Shown piece by piece: positions 24,733-37,126 of a stretch of 64,000 nt of DNA. The notes beneath the pieces were generated by a model. It ran no database searches and was not told the DNA's origin. It saw only the letters and a program-made list of their open reading frames with translations. Position 1 is the first letter of the stretch. Every line of letters begins with the position of its first letter. The translations under genes and the position numbers were made by a program. Source of the DNA: Absidia repens (taxonomy: Eukaryota; Mucoromycota; Mucoromycetes; Mucorales; Cunninghamellaceae); contig MCGE01000002.1 in the NCBI GenBank assembly GCA_002105175.1, positions 1,302,001 through 1,366,000 of the forward strand, in the 5' to 3' direction.

Positions 24733-25890
24733 TTGCAAGGATTTTGGCGTTTTAGTTTAGTACCTCTGTTAGTATATTCTCAAAGTCCATTAGTTTTATC
24801 TGATTTTATATTTTTATATATTATTATGTTGCCTATAAAATATCATTCATGCAATCCAAAAATCAAACCATTCCTATTTTTTAACTTGTATGTGTCGTGT
24901 CGTCTTAACCTGGGAATTTAATGTACAATGAAGTTAAAAATCATACTTTTGATACCAGAAAAAATCAATACATGTATAATGTAGTTCCGCAAGAAGTTTT
25001 TTTTTTTTTTTTTTTTTCGCTTGCCAGAAGAGCGTTTCACCATGCCATACGTTAGTAAATATGAAACGGATCAACGTTATGTGATTGGGGTTTTCCAATT
25101 TTTTTATTTAAAAGTTTTAGTCATTTGACGTTGATCGGGTTTGACGGAGTTGTTGAGGAATTGCAACATTAAGGACGTTCACAGGAATATAAAAAGGTGT
25201 GTTATGCGGGTAAGCTGAATATTTCCAGGAACGCTTCAATCCTCACACATTTTATATGCACTTATATAATAGACGCTTGATTTTTTTAGGCGTCCGTCAC
25301 TGCCCTTTTCTATATGAGTTCATCACATCCATTTTTTAAAACTATTCAAAAATTCCCACCATCCATATATTTGGATACCTAGAGCAGTAAATGGAGCATT
25401 GACCACAGCGTTTATTCGAAGTTGCCTCATACCTAACACCCCCCTCCCTCATCAGCTTTTTTTCTTCTGTGCGTACAGGCACCGTACTGTAGAGTACAGC
25501 TAGGGTATACTCTCATTATATAGGACAAAACAAATGTATATGAGACAAAATAAAACCAAAAAGACAATGTATTTTATTCATATGTGGTTATAAACTACGA
25601 CAACTAAACTAAACTGCTCTATGATATATATTACTATGCGCCTATTAAAGTTGGCGTGATTAGGGTTGGAATGGGAGATCGTGGGAGGAGGGGGTGTCTG
25701 TTGTGGAATAAAATATAACATCTGATAAGCTAGTACAATAAAAAAATGTTGGTTATCATACATGAGTGACAAACTACTATATTGTGCTGTACTGTACGTA
25801 CAGTACAATACATACAATGAAGAGATTAGAAGAGGGGGTTCCTTTTTTATATCGGCCAATATCCATACGAGAGATCGAAAAAAATAGTTT
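24733..25890. other. Intergenic region after glutamate decarboxylase
   Basis: A/T-rich with a T run at 24,998-25,017. A perfect 20-base palindrome lies at 25,788-25,807. Short open frames only; none shows a family motif. Confidence 0.6.
25788..25807. repeat. Perfect 20-base palindrome
   Basis: TGTACTGTACGTACAGTACA equals its own reverse complement. It lies about 90 bases outside the edge of repeat copy C. Related GTACTGTA strings occur near 25,485 and 26,712. It may be a chance AT/GTAC-rich palindrome or part of a flanking element. Confidence 0.6.
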
Positions 25891-27130
25891 TTCAAATCCC
25901 GCCCACGTGGAATTTTTATTTACTCGCAATCCCCCCGGGCCTTTCTCTTTCTTCACAATTGCAGCCTCTACGAGATTATTTGGACTCAAGATTAGTGTCA
26001 GAACTAGTTTAGAAGGGGTTTCAGCTTATGGATTACAAGATGCATGGGGAAACCCTTTCATTTTGGTTTCAGGATTTATAACTACCATTAGTTCGGCCTT
26101 TTGGAGTCTCCATTAGCTTAGTTTACTGTTAGTTTGTCATAGTTTATATCTACATCTAAATAAAACACCTCTTTTTTTACTTGCTTCAATAAAAAGATGT
26201 CTCCAATAGTCTCATTCGTGTCTTGTGCTATAGATCCTTTTTTTTTACTTCATCACTCGCCCCTCGTTTGATTGATGTTGACCCCTGCCAATAAAAATAT
26301 ATCCCTTCAGTCTTTCTAAATCCGTATTTAGTACACTATAATTAGTTTCCCACGTTTACAATTATCCCCTTAGATTAGCGTTGGTCATTCATCAAATCTC
26401 ACATTCGTCACCCTCATGCTTTCTCCCATCTCTTGTTACAATGAACCTCTCGTCTTTAGTTTTAGTATTCACCAATATACTTCAATAAAGTATGTCTTTT
26501 TACTAAGCATCCTTTGACTTAATTTATCAGTAGCTGTTATGACTGTTTTATGAGTGCCCTATCAGATACTTGTTTCCTATTTCACCTAATATGACTATTA
26601 CCCTTCCCCCTAGAGACTTAGAGACTGGTCAGCGGTCTTAGATCACATTTTTTATCAAAGGTAGCCATAATCTTGCTCGATCCATTATATATATGAATCT
26701 TTGTTGTACAATACTGTACTGTATTGTGCGTGTAGCGACTATTGAGCATTTTGCAATTCGTTCTAGCTTATCTATGACTAATTTTCCGGTCCCCTAAGGT
26801 CTAGCGACTAAATGATAGTTCCAAGTCAATTAACATTAAAATATGACCGTATTCCCGCTCTGCCGTTTATATCAAACAACCTAGACTTTGCTGCCAATGT
26901 AGCGTTTACTAGAATGGACATACTGTACACATCATGCTCGTTACGTTTTTATTATTATTTGCATATGATATAATAAAATAAAAGCCCTCCTTCCAAACTA
27001 AACCAGTTGAGCCCCAAACCCCTTTTATTAAGGTGCAAAATGGCGGGAAATGATGTCTAATTTCATCCAAACCCACATTTCAACAACCTTCTCCCCCCAT
27101 AAAAACAATCATTGCAAGTGTCGCCAGTGT
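25891..27130 (+). repeat. Dispersed repeat copy C
   Basis: Forward copy. It starts at the T-arm-like motif TTCAAATCCCGCCCACGTGG (25,894-25,913), followed by a T/C-rich segment, then the conserved core at 25,980-26,130. It continues with several CTTCAATAAA/AATAAAGTATG blocks. The distal part (about 26,830-27,060, including CCAGTTGAG followed by CTATTAAG-like text) matches copy E at about 59,830-60,040. This gives a length near 1.1-1.2 kb. The right end is not exactly defined. Confidence 0.8.
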
Positions 27131-27301
27131 CCAGATTTTCTCTACCCAATCACAACCAATAAACAATCAATTCAACAAAACAAAGGAATAAAAAAATAGG
27201 ATGATATTTTATTAAAATGAATGATGAATAAAAAAAAAACAAGAAGAAAACAATGACTATATATATATAACATAACAAAGAGGGATGAGGGAAGTCTAAA
27301 T

Positions 27302-29352
27302 CTAAGCATAATCTTTAATGTTGAATAATAAAACGCGGCCTTGTCTATTGCCAACCGCCAAGTAATCGCTATTGGGAGAGAAGTCCATCGCCGATACTCG
27401 ACCTAATGGCGTTCGTTCCGTGGGCCAGTTCGCCACCACCCGTCCAGTAGGAGTGTGTACCAATTTGAGAGCATCCTTTTTGAGGGAGCTGGAGATGGCC
27501 AAAAGCTGCGAATCAAAATTGAATTTCAAATTGTTAATGCTTGTTGTAAGGTTGCCGATGGTTTTATAAGGAGCAGGTCGATCGCTTTTACTATTTCTTG
27601 CCAACGCGCTTTCATCGTATATGTTGACAATACCAGAAGATGATCTACATAATACAAAAAAAAAAAAAAAGGTGAGTATGGATGATCATCTCCCCCCGCC
27701 CACACACACAAAAAAAAGAGGGAAGAGGAATCTGTTCTTTTTAGCACTTACCCAGCTGCATAATATTTTTCATTGGGACTCACAGCAAGTGATAAAGTTT
27801 CCAGAGAACCATCGTCGACCCATTTATGAATACAAGCACGTTGCCCAACGTCCCATTGATACACAATGCCTTCAATGCCTGAGCTATACAAGTAGTTCCC
27901 ATCAGCAGACCAAGACACACATTCCACACGTCCATTCATACGCAGATTTCCAATCCATTGCTTTGTAAGATAACTGACAAGGACGATGTTGCCATTGCTG
28001 CCTAAAAGTGCCATGTATCGACCACAAGGACTAATCGAGAATTTTTCCCAACTGCTTTCTTCCCGACCCCAGATACCAGGAGATTTCTCCACCTTGCCAG
28101 ATTGAATGTCGTAAATGTAGATATGTGGGCGGCGACCTGTTGCAATGATTTGATCTCCACTGGTATGAAATTGTGCTGAATGGATAGGCGTATCAGGCAA
28201 AAGTACAGATTGGATTTTGTGGTTGACCTTGCCATCGATTTGGAATAACCGTAAGGTACGATCAAGACCTGCCGTCAATAGCACCTGAGCATTGGGATGG
28301 AATTGTACTGATGTGATTTTTTGCTATTATAATAGATCAAAATGCATTAGCTTTTTTTTCGCTGGATATCACTGTTTTGTGTGCGTGTGTGTGTGTGTAT
28401 ACCTTTGATCGTGCCATGACATTGGCATCCTTCATCATATGGATTGGTACATGATCAGGGGAGAGGATAGATGCTGTCTTGCGTTTTTCCAAAATACCAA
28501 GGGTGCTTTTCAACAAATCCAAACGATCGTCTTCGTTCAATGCTGCTTCGTTGCTTTCATAATCTGAATCATCACTATCCTCATGGCGGTTGCGTTTGCT
28601 TGCCATTCTGTTTTTTTCGGAAGGAAGTTGTGCCCATGCAGGTGGAGGATGCATTTTGTTGAATCTATGTAAGGGAAACAAAAAAGCATGAATCAGAAGC
28701 TACCCTCAAGTAAACATGCAACGGTATTATCTTCATCATCACTTACTGTTTACGCAATCGACGTTCGTATTCCATTCCTGAGATCGTCTCTTCGTTTTCG
28801 TGTTTTCGTAGTTTCCGTAAACGACTTGTTCCAGCTAACGATATTTCTAAACGACTGTCATCGTCGTCTTTCCAAGCTGACTTTTGTTGAAGAGGTTGAT
28901 CATCGTCGTCTTCGTCGTCACTGTCTTTGTCGCTTTCACTTTCGCTTTCATCGGTAGCTTCATAATCAACTTCGCTTTCCTCCATTGCTGTAGTGTCGTT
29001 GGTCATGACAGGTCCGGCGTCAAAGAAAAAGGCCTAACACATACGAGTAAAATAAAGGCCAATCAGTACATTTGGTTTGTTTGTTTGTTTTTTAAGATAA
29101 ATAAAATTAATATTCTTTTTTTTTATTTATTTTCGCTCGACTTACATCTTCTTCAATCCCATTCACAACGCTGCCAGAATCGTCTTCTCCGTCAATGGTG
29201 TCTTCAGTAGCAAGATCGTGTTCTTTGCCAGCCACTTCCCAGATATCGTCCGATCCACCAAATAATAACGATTCCAAATTTTTTTCTTCTAAATCCTTTT
29301 CCTCAGGCTTTTTGTTGTGAGTATTCTTTTGCCTTTTTTGTTGTGGTGCCAT
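27302..29352 (-). CDS. UTP18: U3 snoRNP-associated WD-repeat protein UTP18
   Basis: Five exons on the minus strand join in frame: 29352-29146, 29033-28747, 28664-28403, 28323-27752 and 27644-27302, giving 556 residues. The N-terminal 250 residues are charged, with long Asp/Glu/Ser runs and Lys-rich start. The C-terminal 300 residues form WD repeats (for example VQFHPNAQVLLTAGLDRTLR, FHTSGDQIIATGRR, VSWSADGNYLYSSGIEG and MDFSPNSDYLAVGNRQG). The sequence order and the final short FNIKDYA tail match UTP18, a subunit of the SSU processome (t-UTP/UTP-B neighbourhood) that acts in 18S rRNA maturation in the nucleolus. It lies 332 bases downstream of the DEUBAD-like gene on the same strand. Confidence 0.93.
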
Positions 29353-29684
29353 TGTTGATCTATATGGAAATGAAAAAGGTAAAAGTATAAAATAAAAAAA
29401 AAAAATCGGGGAAAGCCGAAGCATTTTTTATTTTTCAAGCCACCACCCAAACTCAAAAAATAGGATGTAGCGGGATTTTAAATATTGCCTCACAACCCAA
29501 AAAATAAAAATTCCAGCATACAGTAACAAGGTAAATTTTTATTACATGATATAAATATAAATAAAGGGGGAGAAGACATGATAATAAACTATCTGAGAAT
29601 AAAAGAGGGATGGAGAGGGGTAAAATAAGCTAGATATATTGACATGTCATGAAAAATAAGTAATACATAATATATATAAAACTA
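29353..29684. other. Intergenic spacer
   Basis: Between two minus-strand genes. It holds the promoter/leader of UTP18 and the 3' flank of the DEUBAD-like gene. A/T-rich, no other feature seen. Confidence 0.6.
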
Positions 29685-31165
29685 CTACGATCCAAAGGCT
29701 TCCTTGCGAATATCAAAGAGCCTTCCCATATCTTTTCTATCCCTGATCAATCGGATGCTCTTGAAAGCGTTTCCATTGGGTCGCTTGTCTCTTGCCACTT
29801 TTCCATGATGATCCAGTATTTTTGTCTCTAAAGCTGTGGGCGTTTCAAAATCTTCATACACTTGATCATCCAGTGTGATAGACAGGCCTAAAGAGCCATC
29901 ACATTTAATCACCTATAATAATAGTATACAAGTCAATAATGATCACATCATCTACATGTGTGCATGCTTTTCTTACCTTCATGGTTTTTGATACAATCAC
30001 TTTGCATGCGCTAAAGTTGCGTTTGTATACAAGCACATCGTCTTCCCGAATCAATCCTTTGCGGCACATATCTTTCAATGTGATGCTTTTGGAATCACTA
30101 TGCAAAAGGAAATATATATAAATTATAAAAATCATCCAATGAATCTATATCATATTATTTAATTAGAAACTGATTTGGCTTACCCTGCCACATTGGTTGG
30201 TTTTTCCCGATCTGATAATTCACCCCAATACATTTCGAATGCATCGTCCTACATGAGTACAAAATAAAGAGAAGAAGTAAAAAGATGGATGAGTATAAGA
30301 AAGAGAGAACCAAATCAGGCCATGCGTTGACCATGTAATAATTTCCCTCCTCACACACACGCACACTCTCCGGCTCCTCTCTATCAACTCCCCCCCCCTC
30401 TTCCCTCCTCCTCCCCTTATTATTGCCCTTGTACATCTTACCTTGAATGGAGCGGCTGTTGAAGATGATAGCGGGTCATGCACAGGAGCGGTCAATTCCC
30501 CAGATAGGAGCATGGATTGCCAGTCATCCAAAGCTGACCAAAATACAGGATTTTCATTTGGAGAAAAGAAAGAAGGATGAAGTGAGGCGTGAGCGGCAGC
30601 GGCTGTTTCGTCTAATGGCAAAGATGTAGAGGACGATGAAGCAGAAGACGAGCAAGAAGAAAGATATGACATATTGTTGTTGCTATTGTTGTTGTTGAGG
30701 TTACTGTTATTGATATTTGTTGTTGGAATCGTCATAATGTCTGTTGGTGGTAGTAGCTTGACCAGCTCGTCCTGTTTTTCTGGTGGTAGTTGCTGAAAAT
30801 TGGTCAAGTTGAATATTGACTAATAATAATAATAATAATAATAATAAAAACAAAGCTATTAATCATTCATAAACACATATACATACAGACAGCCAATACC
30901 CAGTTGCGAGATAACTTACATCAAGGTCCAAATGAGCTAATGGACTAGAAGCATCCGTAGATAGAAAGTCAATTGAAAATTCGTCTTGTTTGAAGCGTTT
31001 AAAAGGCAAAGAGTTAGGTTGCGTATGGTGACGACCATCAGGTTCAGGTGAGCGAATAACGAGTCGGCTTGTTTCTACAGTAACATCCTCTTCAGGTTGA
31101 TCGTCGTTATATTCACGCTTACAAAGTGGAGAGTATATGTAGTCGTCATTAAAGGGATCATACAT
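29685..31165 (-). CDS. ASXH/DEUBAD-like nuclear protein with a RAMA-like C-terminal region
   Basis: Five exons on the minus strand join in frame: 31165-30920, 30819-30442, 30248-30184, 30097-29977 and 29912-29685, giving 345 residues. At about residues 84-115, IFNLTNFQQLPPEKQDELVK followed by LLPPTD resembles the Asx-homology (DEUBAD) motif that activates BAP1/Calypso-type deubiquitinases. FWSALDDWQSMLLSGEL follows after an Asn/Ser-rich spacer. The C-terminal 110 residues (LKDMCRKGLIREDDVLVYKR, then KCDGSLGLSITLDDQVYEDF and an FETPTALE segment) look like the RAMA-type small domain seen in chromatin and methylase-associated proteins. A role in histone H2A deubiquitination is possible but not shown. 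The domain calls are by eye and need profile confirmation. Confidence 0.65.
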
Positions 31166-32004
31166 GTTCTGTTTGTATTGGAGTAAATGATGAATGGGGT
31201 ATAATCACTAGGAAGAAGGGAGGGGGTATTTGAGAACAAAAATAATAAAAAAAAAGAAGTGAAAAAGAGCGAAACAAGGGGGGTTGAAAAAGAAGAAAAA
31301 TTGAGTTTATTAGGAGACTAGAGGAAAAGAGAAGAATTATTTGGGCATGTGACCATCTTCAAGTCAATTGTTTGCTTTGAATACAAAGACTGGGTTCCTT
31401 GTATTGTGTATATCTTTTCTTTTTTTTTTTTTGCAAATAAAAACAAACACATTTACAGCACTATGCAATTACACAAAACTGTGTGAAGTGAATAGCGGCC
31501 TAAGCGCCGTTTCAATATTACAATCTGCTTTTTGCATTGTGAACCATTAAGAACACAACAACTCTTTAGTTGTGCCATATTCAAATTGTAATAGAGATAG
31601 TTTATAACATAAAAGTGGTAGTATCCACTGTTATAATGTTGATTATGATACTGTAGATCAAAAGCTTCATAGTAACATCAAAATTTGTTGTTGTTGTTGT
31701 TGTTGTTTTTTTCTTAAACGTTTTGGGATCCTTCTGTGTAACGTTTTCAGGGTGGATGTTTGCATTTCAATCATAACACCGCCAATTTATAAATGACATG
31801 GTATCATACATATAATTTCTAGCACATAAACATTAAAGATGAGATGATACCTTCAGAGCACTTATCACTTTACGCCAGTGCAACCACTGTTTTTTTGGTG
31901 CTGCACAATGCGTGATTGGGTTCGGTGTTTGAAATGAGTTTTTTTTTTGAAAAAAAAAAATCTGTTTCGATGTTGGTTGTCATTTTTTTCTCTCTTTTTT
32001 TTTT
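31166..32004. promoter_or_regulatory. Divergent intergenic region, DEUBAD-like gene / SNF2 gene
   Basis: The 839 bases separate two start codons that face away from each other. A (GTT)n run lies at 31,686-31,707. T runs precede the SNF2 start. No gene or RNA is recognised. Confidence 0.55.
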
Positions 32005-32696
32005 ATGCCTTTTTGTAACTCTCATAGTACTATTAAAGGAGGTACTTTGGATTTGCTTTTGGATCCGGTCAACCAACACAATACAAACACAACAATACAC
32101 GAATGGACTCGTTTTAACAAGACAGACTGGAACGTAAGCGAACATGACAAACGAAAAGCTCGACTGATCCACCAACTACAACTTGACAACAAGGTCGAAG
32201 TCTGTTGCTATTACAACCAAAACAACGACTTCATACGACTAAAAATATACGTGGTTTTGACTTTGGATACTTTGACTTTGGATCAATCTTGTACCAACAT
32301 CACAGGGTCTGCTTTTCTGGAGCTAATGCTGTTGGTTGATCGACAAGCTGATTTATTTGACGACGACTGCGCCCCTCTCTACCATGTACAGAAGCCAACT
32401 CTTACCCCATTCGAGCAAAATGTAGGTTAACTCTATTTTATACCACTGTATACGCACTCTTTCTTACTTTCTACATATTCTATAGATCAAGTCATCGCTT
32501 CTTGATATGTTTATCAATATGCCGTCACCCAAGCAGTTCGATCTACCAAGCAACGTTGAACCTTTGGTGCAAGACTTTCTAAACAAGGTTAATGATATGG
32601 ACTGTCCTAGTGGTATGAAAACAAAGCTGTATCACTATCAAAAGGTAAGAACGTGCATGTCATACAGTCGCTAAAATCTTAGATTCATTAACATTA

Positions 32697-32730
<34 letters not shown>

Positions 32731-35700
32731 GCTAGGCATCCCTGTGGAAAATCTTACAGCGTGAATTGGCTCCAATGTTTATTCATGGTCCAACAGTGGT
32801 CAGGTTACTCTCTGTGGATGGTACTACCTATTACCATGATCAACTCACTGGTATTAATACATTGGAACCGTCATTACAAAAGGATATTCAAGGTGGTATT
32901 ATCTGTGAAGACATGGTAAGGTGTATGGAATTTATTTTATATTTTGGATGAAATAAGCTAATATCCATCAATGCATAGGGCACTGGGAAAACTTGTATAT
33001 GCTTAGCGGCAGTGATGTCAACAAAATCTGTCCTTCCTCCTTTAGGCGATGTCATTTTCAAGACCGATTTTTTAGACAACTATCATAAAAACCTTAGGTT
33101 AGTAGCACCTGAACCATTCACCTCTCTTCGCTCATTAGCTGGTGTGGAAATCATGAAATACAATGTGGATTGGCGACCTTATCAGAAATTACTACCTTCT
33201 GAAATGACATCTGCGTTTGAACAAAGCCCACCTTACTATGAATGGATCCCAGTACAGTATCAATCAACTATGGATCGACCACATAGGCGGCAAATAAAGG
33301 TGCCTACCTTGAAAATATATCTTTCTGCTGCGACTTTGGTTGTCGGTAAGAATATGATCAAAACACGTGGATTAAAAAGTCAAATTCACCCCCTTGCTTT
33401 TATTAGTTCCTGATAACCTGGTTGCTCAGTGGTCTGGCGAAATCTATAAAGTAAGACTTCGTAAAATATTTCACAACTTCACATTGACTGATATTTTCTC
33501 TTCCTCTTTTTTCTTAAATTTATCTGTAGCATATACATGATGGGCATCTGGAATTTATTGTCCTCGAAAACAAAAATCAACCTATACCTGAACCTTTGGA
33601 GCTTGTGCAACTAGATATGGTACTGATGAGTCAAAGTCGATTCTCTCATGAATATGCAGCCGGTGGTTTTGCGTTTCAAGGTAAACAAAAAGAAGTAATT
33701 ATTTGAAATTAGTAAAAGATAACTGATTAGAACGAACCGAATATCTTACTTTTTATTAGGAATACCGAGGAAATGCAAATGCCCGTATATTGGTCGCACC
33801 CGGGAAAAAAACTGTATCTGTGGTTCAAAGCCTACATATACGTCTCCTCTTCTGCAAGTTCATTGGAAACGCGTGATTGTAGGCAAGTATCACAGAAATA
33901 AATAATAATAAAAAAACAACCTAAAACAGGTATACTAACAGCCGTTACTCTTTATTTTTGACTATTTCAGACGAAGGGCATACTCTCTCCTCCAGGAATA
34001 GTAGAGCAAGTGAACTATCTTCCAAGTTACTCTGTGTCTGGAATTGGATCTGTACTGGTACACCAACCCAAAATTTAACCGAGGCGGCTTCCGTACGAAC
34101 AAGACAAGAAGGTATATCCGACGACTTGACAAGGTAATTCTTTTTTTTCGTTTTGGAGAGAGAAATCTGGAGAACTGATGTGAACTGATTACTTTTGCAT
34201 ATATATATGATCAGATTAGGAACCCTTCTGGGTGATATTCTGAAACTGGAGCCATTTGCATCAAGAAGAAAGCTTTGGTCACAGCTGATTCGCAAACCAG
34301 TTGAATTGGGAAAAGTGTGGGCTTTAGCAACTGTCAATGAACTTATGTGCAGAACAATGATCCGAAATCAACGATGTACGATTGAAAACGACGTGGTCCT
34401 GCCTCCCCTATTTTACAAAACGGTGGAATTGGATTTTGACTATTATCAATGGCTGGTAAGTTTTGCAATCCGGGGGGGGTTTATACTCATTATAAAATCG
34501 GTATACACTAATTGAATTTTGTCGATATTCATATAGGCTCATAATTGTCAGATCTCAATGATTAGTCTGAATGCCATTTTATCCGAACGTGAAGGTGTCG
34601 ACTATTTATTCAATAAAAAAAATCAGCAAGCTCTCCGGGAAACTGTATCGAATCTGAGGCAAAGCTGTACCTGGCATTCCATTGACTTGGCTGCATTGCG
34701 ATCTGCTCATTCTAACTGTGTTGAAAAGCTGGGAAAAGTGGATGCTGGAAGAACGCAGATGGATGCTGATGATGAGGTGGACTTACGACAATTGAAGCAG
34801 GTGTTTGAATTGGCTCTGGATGATCCGGTCTTTATGGATATGATGACCAAACATGAAGTTTCTTTTGTGGTCCAAGGTCTGCCCAATCTTATGAAAGAAA
34901 CGTGGGGATGGTGTTCTGGGACGCGTGGTGCCTATCTTCCAGTCAGTACGGAGCCTTGGGATGACCACTGTCTTGTTAGTGGCGATATTGTGGTAGATTT
35001 GATGAACGATGTTACCAACATCAACAAGGCAGACAAGGATATATACGTATACAACAGCAACACCAAGAGTTTAGAAAGTACGGAAGTCTACAACAAACGG
35101 AAAAGGGCAGAAAGATTGGCGCTGGTGAAGGGAAAGGACGACAAAGTTGGATCGAAAAAACGCAAAAATCGGCATTATGATACCAACAAATCGATTGACA
35201 ACGAATCTGAATCATCAACACCCAATGGCGACACCAGCGAAAATACCAACGAAACCCAATCTGAACCACTGACGTTTTATACTCGTAATGTCTTCACTGA
35301 CGTTCGAGTTCTCTGCAGTACTAGTAGCAAAATAAATTACCTTGTGGATCAAATCCTACTCCATTCTGCGAAAGAAAAGTGTATTATTTTCAGCCAATAC
35401 TACAACGAAATGCAAGAAATCTATCTGGCTCTACAGTTGGTGAAAGTGCGGACACTTATGTATCTGGATACCTCTATGGTAAGCAAAAAAGAAAACATCA
35501 ACATACATCCTTATTTCAAAGAAAAAAATGTGGCTTACGTGTATATTACATATATTTTGTTTATCTAGGCAAGCATCAAGCGATCGCAAACTATCATGAC
35601 TTTTAATACCTCCGAAAATGCCAACGTGATGATCATGGCTGTACAAAAGGCTGCTTATGGAATCGATCTTTCTTCAGCGTCTCGGGTCTACTTTTGCTCA

Positions 35701-36209
35701 CCGGTTTGGCAAACGGCGATGGAACAGCAGGCGATCAAACGGGCTCATAGAATTGGACAAACAAAGCCGGTATTTGTAGAGACTTTAGTTATTCGTCATT
35801 CTATCGAAGATGCTTTACTTAAACGGAGAAGGGTGGTCAGCGGTAAGAGCTAATGAAGAACGGACATTGTATATTTTATTCTAATCAATCTATTTTTTTT
35901 ATAGACAATCCAGGGGTAGACTTTTATGCGGACAAGAGACTACAAAACATTCTCAACCATGCAAATATTGTGCCCAAACCTGATCATATTCACCGATCTA
36001 ACGACGACGGATCCTATCATCAGCCTATCTCCTTTCTCAAAAAACCTATTTGGATATCACCACATAGTCCAACTACTCCTACAGCACCAAAATCAACCCC
36101 AGACCTCCTCTCAACTCCAACAGTAAACAGCGAACCAACATTAGATATTACAGCCACCAACTCATCTTCGCAAAAGAAAAGAAAAGTAGTTAGCTTTATT
36201 GAATCTTAG
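32005..36209 (+). CDS. SNF2-family DNA-dependent ATPase (Rad5/Rad16-like branch)
   Basis: Twelve exons join in frame: 32005-32421, 32486-32644, 32736-32915, 32979-33345, 33407-33450, 33530-33680, 33760-33882, 33971-34133, 34215-34455, 34537-35478, 35569-35842 and 35905-36209, giving 1,121 residues. Helicase motifs: I at about 247-257 (GIICEDMGTGKT), II at about 479-484 (VDEGHTL), III (CTGTPTQN), V/VI near 960-995 (AAYGIDLSSASRV, QQAIKRAHRIGQTK). Two CxC pairs (CKCPYIGRTREKNCICG) lie just before motif II. Intron 7, which splits motif II, has a GC donor (GCAAGT). A charged insertion containing KRKRAE and KKRKN separates the two helicase lobes. I see no complete RING finger. It probably remodels chromatin or acts in DNA repair; the exact subfamily is unresolved. 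Confidence 0.85.
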
Positions 36210-36400
36210 TAGTAGAATTTATTTTATATATTATTATTACTAGTTTATATTCATGTTTTTTTAGTAGTGTTGTTTTTTTATTTTTTACATATTGTACATT
36301 AGCAATTGAAATAAAAGCTGGGTTTGAATTCATTCATGGGGCTCAAAGGACAAGCATCATCGTCTCTACTAGCTGCTTTTCTTTTTCAACCCACATCATC

Positions 36401-37126
36401 ATGGTAAGCCATCCATCCATCTGCCTATCCATCTCCACTCGTCCATCTGCTTTACGTATCTATCAACTAGACAAATATCGTACTGCATGAACTGGATAAA
36501 GAAAAATATCGATATATCAACATCTCGACATTCTACAGAAATCACGAAACGACCGAGCCGTTGAACTTTTGATGTAGTCGAGGTTTTTTTTTTCCCTGTA
36601 GTTGTCGGATTGGTATCTGGAATTTTTTTTTTACGACGGATTGAGACCTCTTCCACCCTCAATATATCGCACAACATCTCAATTTGCTAATCACATACGC
36701 CTCTTTTTATTTTATAGACTTGCAAGAGAAGAAACAACGGTCGTAACAAACACGGTCGTGGCCACAACAAGTTTGTTCGTTGTATTAACTGTTACCGCTG
36801 TTGTCCCAAGGTAAGTAAAAGAAAAATTGTACACCTTTTTTCTACCCAAATGGTTTCAAACTCACTATTCTTTTTTTTTTTTTAAAAAAAAAAATCAGGA
36901 CAAGGCCATCAAGCGTTTCACTATCCGCAACATGGTCGAAGCTGCTGCTGTGCGTGATCTTCAAGAAGCTTCCATCTATGAAGAATATACTATCCCCAAG
37001 TTGTATGTCAAGTTACACTACTGTATTTCTTGTGCCATTCACGCTCGTGTTGTCCGTGTCCGATCAGTGGTTAGTCGTCGTAACCGTGCCCCTCCTCCAC
37101 GATTCCGCTTCCAAAAGTCCAACTAG
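36401..37126 (+). CDS. RPS26: 40S ribosomal protein S26 (eS26)
   Basis: Three exons join in frame: 36401-36403, 36718-36810 and 36899-37126, giving 107 residues. The first coding exon is the ATG alone, followed by a 314-base intron, the longest of the well-resolved introns here. The protein reads [17 protein letters not shown], then the zinc ligands CINC and, later, CISC ([20 protein letters not shown]). It ends [15 protein letters not shown], which is shorter than the animal tail. eS26 lies at the mRNA exit channel of the small subunit. The start is set by the conserved [10 protein letters not shown]-terminus, which cannot be reached in any other frame. Very short first exons are common in fungal ribosomal protein genes. 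Confidence 0.96.

Noticed and set aside
25766..26116. Open frame of 116 residues across the start of repeat copy C
   Set aside because: The corresponding frame is not conserved in copies D and E, so it is unlikely to be coding.
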